Shown here: positions 61,778 to 64,000 of the stretch, in pieces
How positions within the stretch are numbered: position 1 is the first letter of the stretch
How the letters are laid out: every line of letters starts with the position of its first letter
NCBI GenBank assembly: GCA_951799445.1
Contig: OX637295.1
Span: 23,188,001 to 23,252,000 of the forward strand
Origin: Pseudisothecium myosuroides
Taxonomy: Eukaryota > Streptophyta > Bryopsida > Hypnales > Lembophyllaceae
Reading direction: 5' to 3'
DNA: 64,000 bases
Notes under the pieces: generated by a model
What the model was told of the DNA's origin: nothing
The model's database searches: none
What the model saw: only the letters and a program-made list of their open reading frames with translations
Position numbers and translations under genes: made by a program

Positions 61778-62419
61778 TTAAGGTTGTCATGTCCAACACT
61801 GCAAAACAATGTCTAACACAACATCTAGGATGCCTTGTAGACCCCTTGTCCATCTAAAAAAAATATTTTTAGGATAGATAAAAAATATTTGAAAATATAT
61901 TTAGAATATTTGAAGATATTCAAGAATTTTCTACGAGCACATCTAAACATGTCCTATATAACACTATTTGAGAGACATCCTAAAAAATAAACATTGAACA
62001 ACGTGTCTAATAAGACAATTGTAGCATTGTTGCAAATAAACAATAGACAAGGGTGTTCAAGTTCAAGATTTACACTCTAGAAATTGTTGACAATTTGGAT
62101 TCAAATGCAATTTGAAATCTCTATGAGAATATGAGCAATATTAACCTAGGAAGCAATAAAATTTCAAAAATAAGTTGCTAAAGGATTTTTAGGTGAATAA
62201 TAGACTTTTAGTTTTAGGAATATATGACATTAGTTAATAGTCAATAGTCAATAGTGTCATGTTCTTTTTAAAAAATCAAAGAATCGTCAAAGTCTCACAC
62301 TGGCCCCACCCCTATACAACCAAAACTGGTAGTACACATTAGGAAAAGAATAGACCCTCAAAAAGCCTTCTCAAAAAGTCCATCCAAAACATAATAAAAG
62401 AAAGTACTTCTCAAGAAAA

Positions 62420-63061
62420 TGGTGAAACTTTTTTCCTACCTCCATGGAATTAATTGTGGAGAATATTGACCCTTGAAACTTTAAATTATAACAATTTTAA
62501 GTGATCATATTATAGGAAAGAAAACAAAAAGGTGCATCTTTTGAGGAAAAAAAATTATTAGAAAATGAATAATGCTTATCCCTGCCCTCCAAAAATGGAT
62601 TAAAATCTAAGGCAATGTAGACTTTTTGAATTTAAAGAACGAATTTTTTCTTTTTGCAAATTCCAACACATTTTCAAACAAAAGTGAGTAAAAAGAAAAA
62701 ACTGACCAAATTGGATCCTACAAAAAAATTTAAAATGCATATAGGCGCCAATATTTGAGATTCAATAGTTGATATTATCAACATATTTTTTGGAACATCG
62801 TGAAAAAATTCCTTGTTCCTTTCATTGGGATCTTGCCTAGAATATATGCCCACTAGCTTCCCCTTTGTACAAGACTACATTTATTAAATAAATTTTTCAT
62901 TACTCTTCACATTGAAATTTTGAAAATCAAAAAATGCAATAAGCATGTCAACTTGTTATTCTACAATACCCTACTTTTGAGATTTGTTTCACTCCACCAA
63001 AAATTTGCCATTGAAAATTTAAAGGGGACACATTCTATTCTTTTAGGACTTGAAGGATTAA
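62420..63061. mobile_element. piggyBac-like element, gamma 3, worn fragment
   Basis: Its right part is similar to the right part of gamma 2 (shared TTTGTTTCACYC, GCYATTGAAAATTT and GAAATTTTGAAAAT blocks). It ends in a degraded terminus AGGACTTGAAGGATTAA. The left terminus cannot be placed. Confidence 0.55.
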
Positions 63062-64000
63062 TATCTTTCATTAATTGAAAAAAATGCCTCAAGAATTTCA
63101 ACTAACCACAACTTGCTATGTTGGAAGATTATTGACAAAATTACTTTACAAATTTTTCGATAGTATCATGTTTTTGCACTTTAATAATGACTCGCTCGTT
63201 TGTCACATTTCATATATAGTAGGAGTTAATAATCTTACAAACTGCCTATTCTGCCATTCAAATTTTTGTGCATAGTGTAGAAAAGAATTGGAATTTTTTG
63301 TCTTGCATAATTAATCCTCAATTCTTACACAATTCCTATCAAGCATACCAAATTTCACTTTTAGTAAAGCAATATTCCATTTTTGATCAATTTTTAAAGT
63401 CAATTTTTATATTTTAACATAATATTTTATTGAAAACAATTGATGATGAATTTTTTAATTCAGTTGCATATATATATGTAGGGAACATCTATATGCAGTT
63501 ATGCACATCTTTCATATTAAAAAACATCTCATTGAACAACAAAAATATAATCTAGGAAGAATTCAAAAGTGAGGTGTCATATGACCAAACTTTGTAAAAT
63601 AGATGTCTTTATATTTTAACTAGATTTGCTATTTAACCCCCACATTGTAAATAATTTTTTACATTTGAGCATGATGGTACAATTATCTTACCAAAATCTA
63701 ATTACAATAAAAAGATATGTATTTTCCAAAATTAGAGCATTGTCACCCCAACATTGAAATCTCTGGAGGGAATTGTAGAACTTTTTTAGAAATGCTTGTG
63801 AAGAAAAAATGTGCATATGGTTGTTTCCTACATACATCCACAATTGAATTAAAAAATTTCATTAGTATTATTTTTCAATGAATTAACATACAAAACCATG
63901 AAAATTAAGTGAAAAAATTCACCAAAAATGGAATTTTGGTTTTTTGAAACTGAAATTTGGTATGGTTGATTAGGGTTGCATAATAATTGAATGCTAATTA
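63062..64000. other. AT-rich end of window, no feature seen
   Basis: The + ORF 63075-63275 (66 codons) has no recognisable domain. No element ends are recognised. Confidence 0.35.

Noticed and set aside
1..64000. tRNA, rRNA or snRNA genes
   Set aside because: No cloverleaf with B-box, rRNA core or spliceosomal RNA motif was recognised by eye. A covariance-model scan would be decisive.

Overview
This is an AT-rich eukaryotic window dominated by transposable elements. It has no rRNA, tRNA or bacterial-type gene clusters that I can see. The only clearly gene-like sequence is intron-split, with GT..AG junctions that keep the reading phase. A fragment resembling the C-terminus of plant Dbp4/RH32 DEAD-box helicases, the low GC and the dense population of small inverted-repeat elements fit a plant, possibly a non-seed plant. 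The species cannot be read from the window, and no intact ordinary host gene is supported.

Layout. 0-17 kb: two arms of a large diverged inverted repeat (about 0.4-2.2 and 15.1-17.3 kb) flank copy A of a segmental duplication (3.5-12.45 kb). 17.5-22.5 kb: a nest of roughly 0.9-kb elements with CCCC..GGGG ends and TTAA flanks (piggyBac-like) inside an older terminal-inverted-repeat element. 24.8-26.4 kb: two more such elements side by side. 27.9-29 kb: a frameshifted helicase C-terminus. 29.4-30.4 kb: an inverted copy of sequence that lies at 57.5-58.4 kb. 30.7-44.1 kb: a Plavaka-type (CACTA-related, DDE) DNA transposon of about 13.4 kb. 44.4-49 kb: a GC-richer, possibly LTR-derived tract made of stacked tandem repeats, then a purine-biased low-complexity tract. 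49.3-49.7 kb: an orphan ORF and a near-perfect hairpin. 49.9-57.4 kb: copy B of the duplication. 58.8-63.1 kb: more nested inverted-repeat elements.

The main object is the 13.4-kb element. On + it encodes a 12-exon transposase model of 944 codons, with a C2HC zinc finger, candidate D, D and E residues and a C-terminal domain. On the opposite strand it carries a 3-exon partner gene of 355 codons. Its two ends hold different subterminal tandem arrays (50-bp units on the left, 184-bp units on the right). The exon phases close perfectly, yet the transposase has two in-frame stop codons and the partner gene one, so this copy looks recently inactivated.

The duplicated segments A and B act as a natural insertion assay. 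Several small elements are present in one copy and absent from the other, which gives exact empty sites. These prove TTAA target use by the CCCC..GGGG family and define at least two further families with distinct terminal inverted repeats. Coordinates of diverged repeats come from reading by eye and are approximate unless an exact junction is stated.
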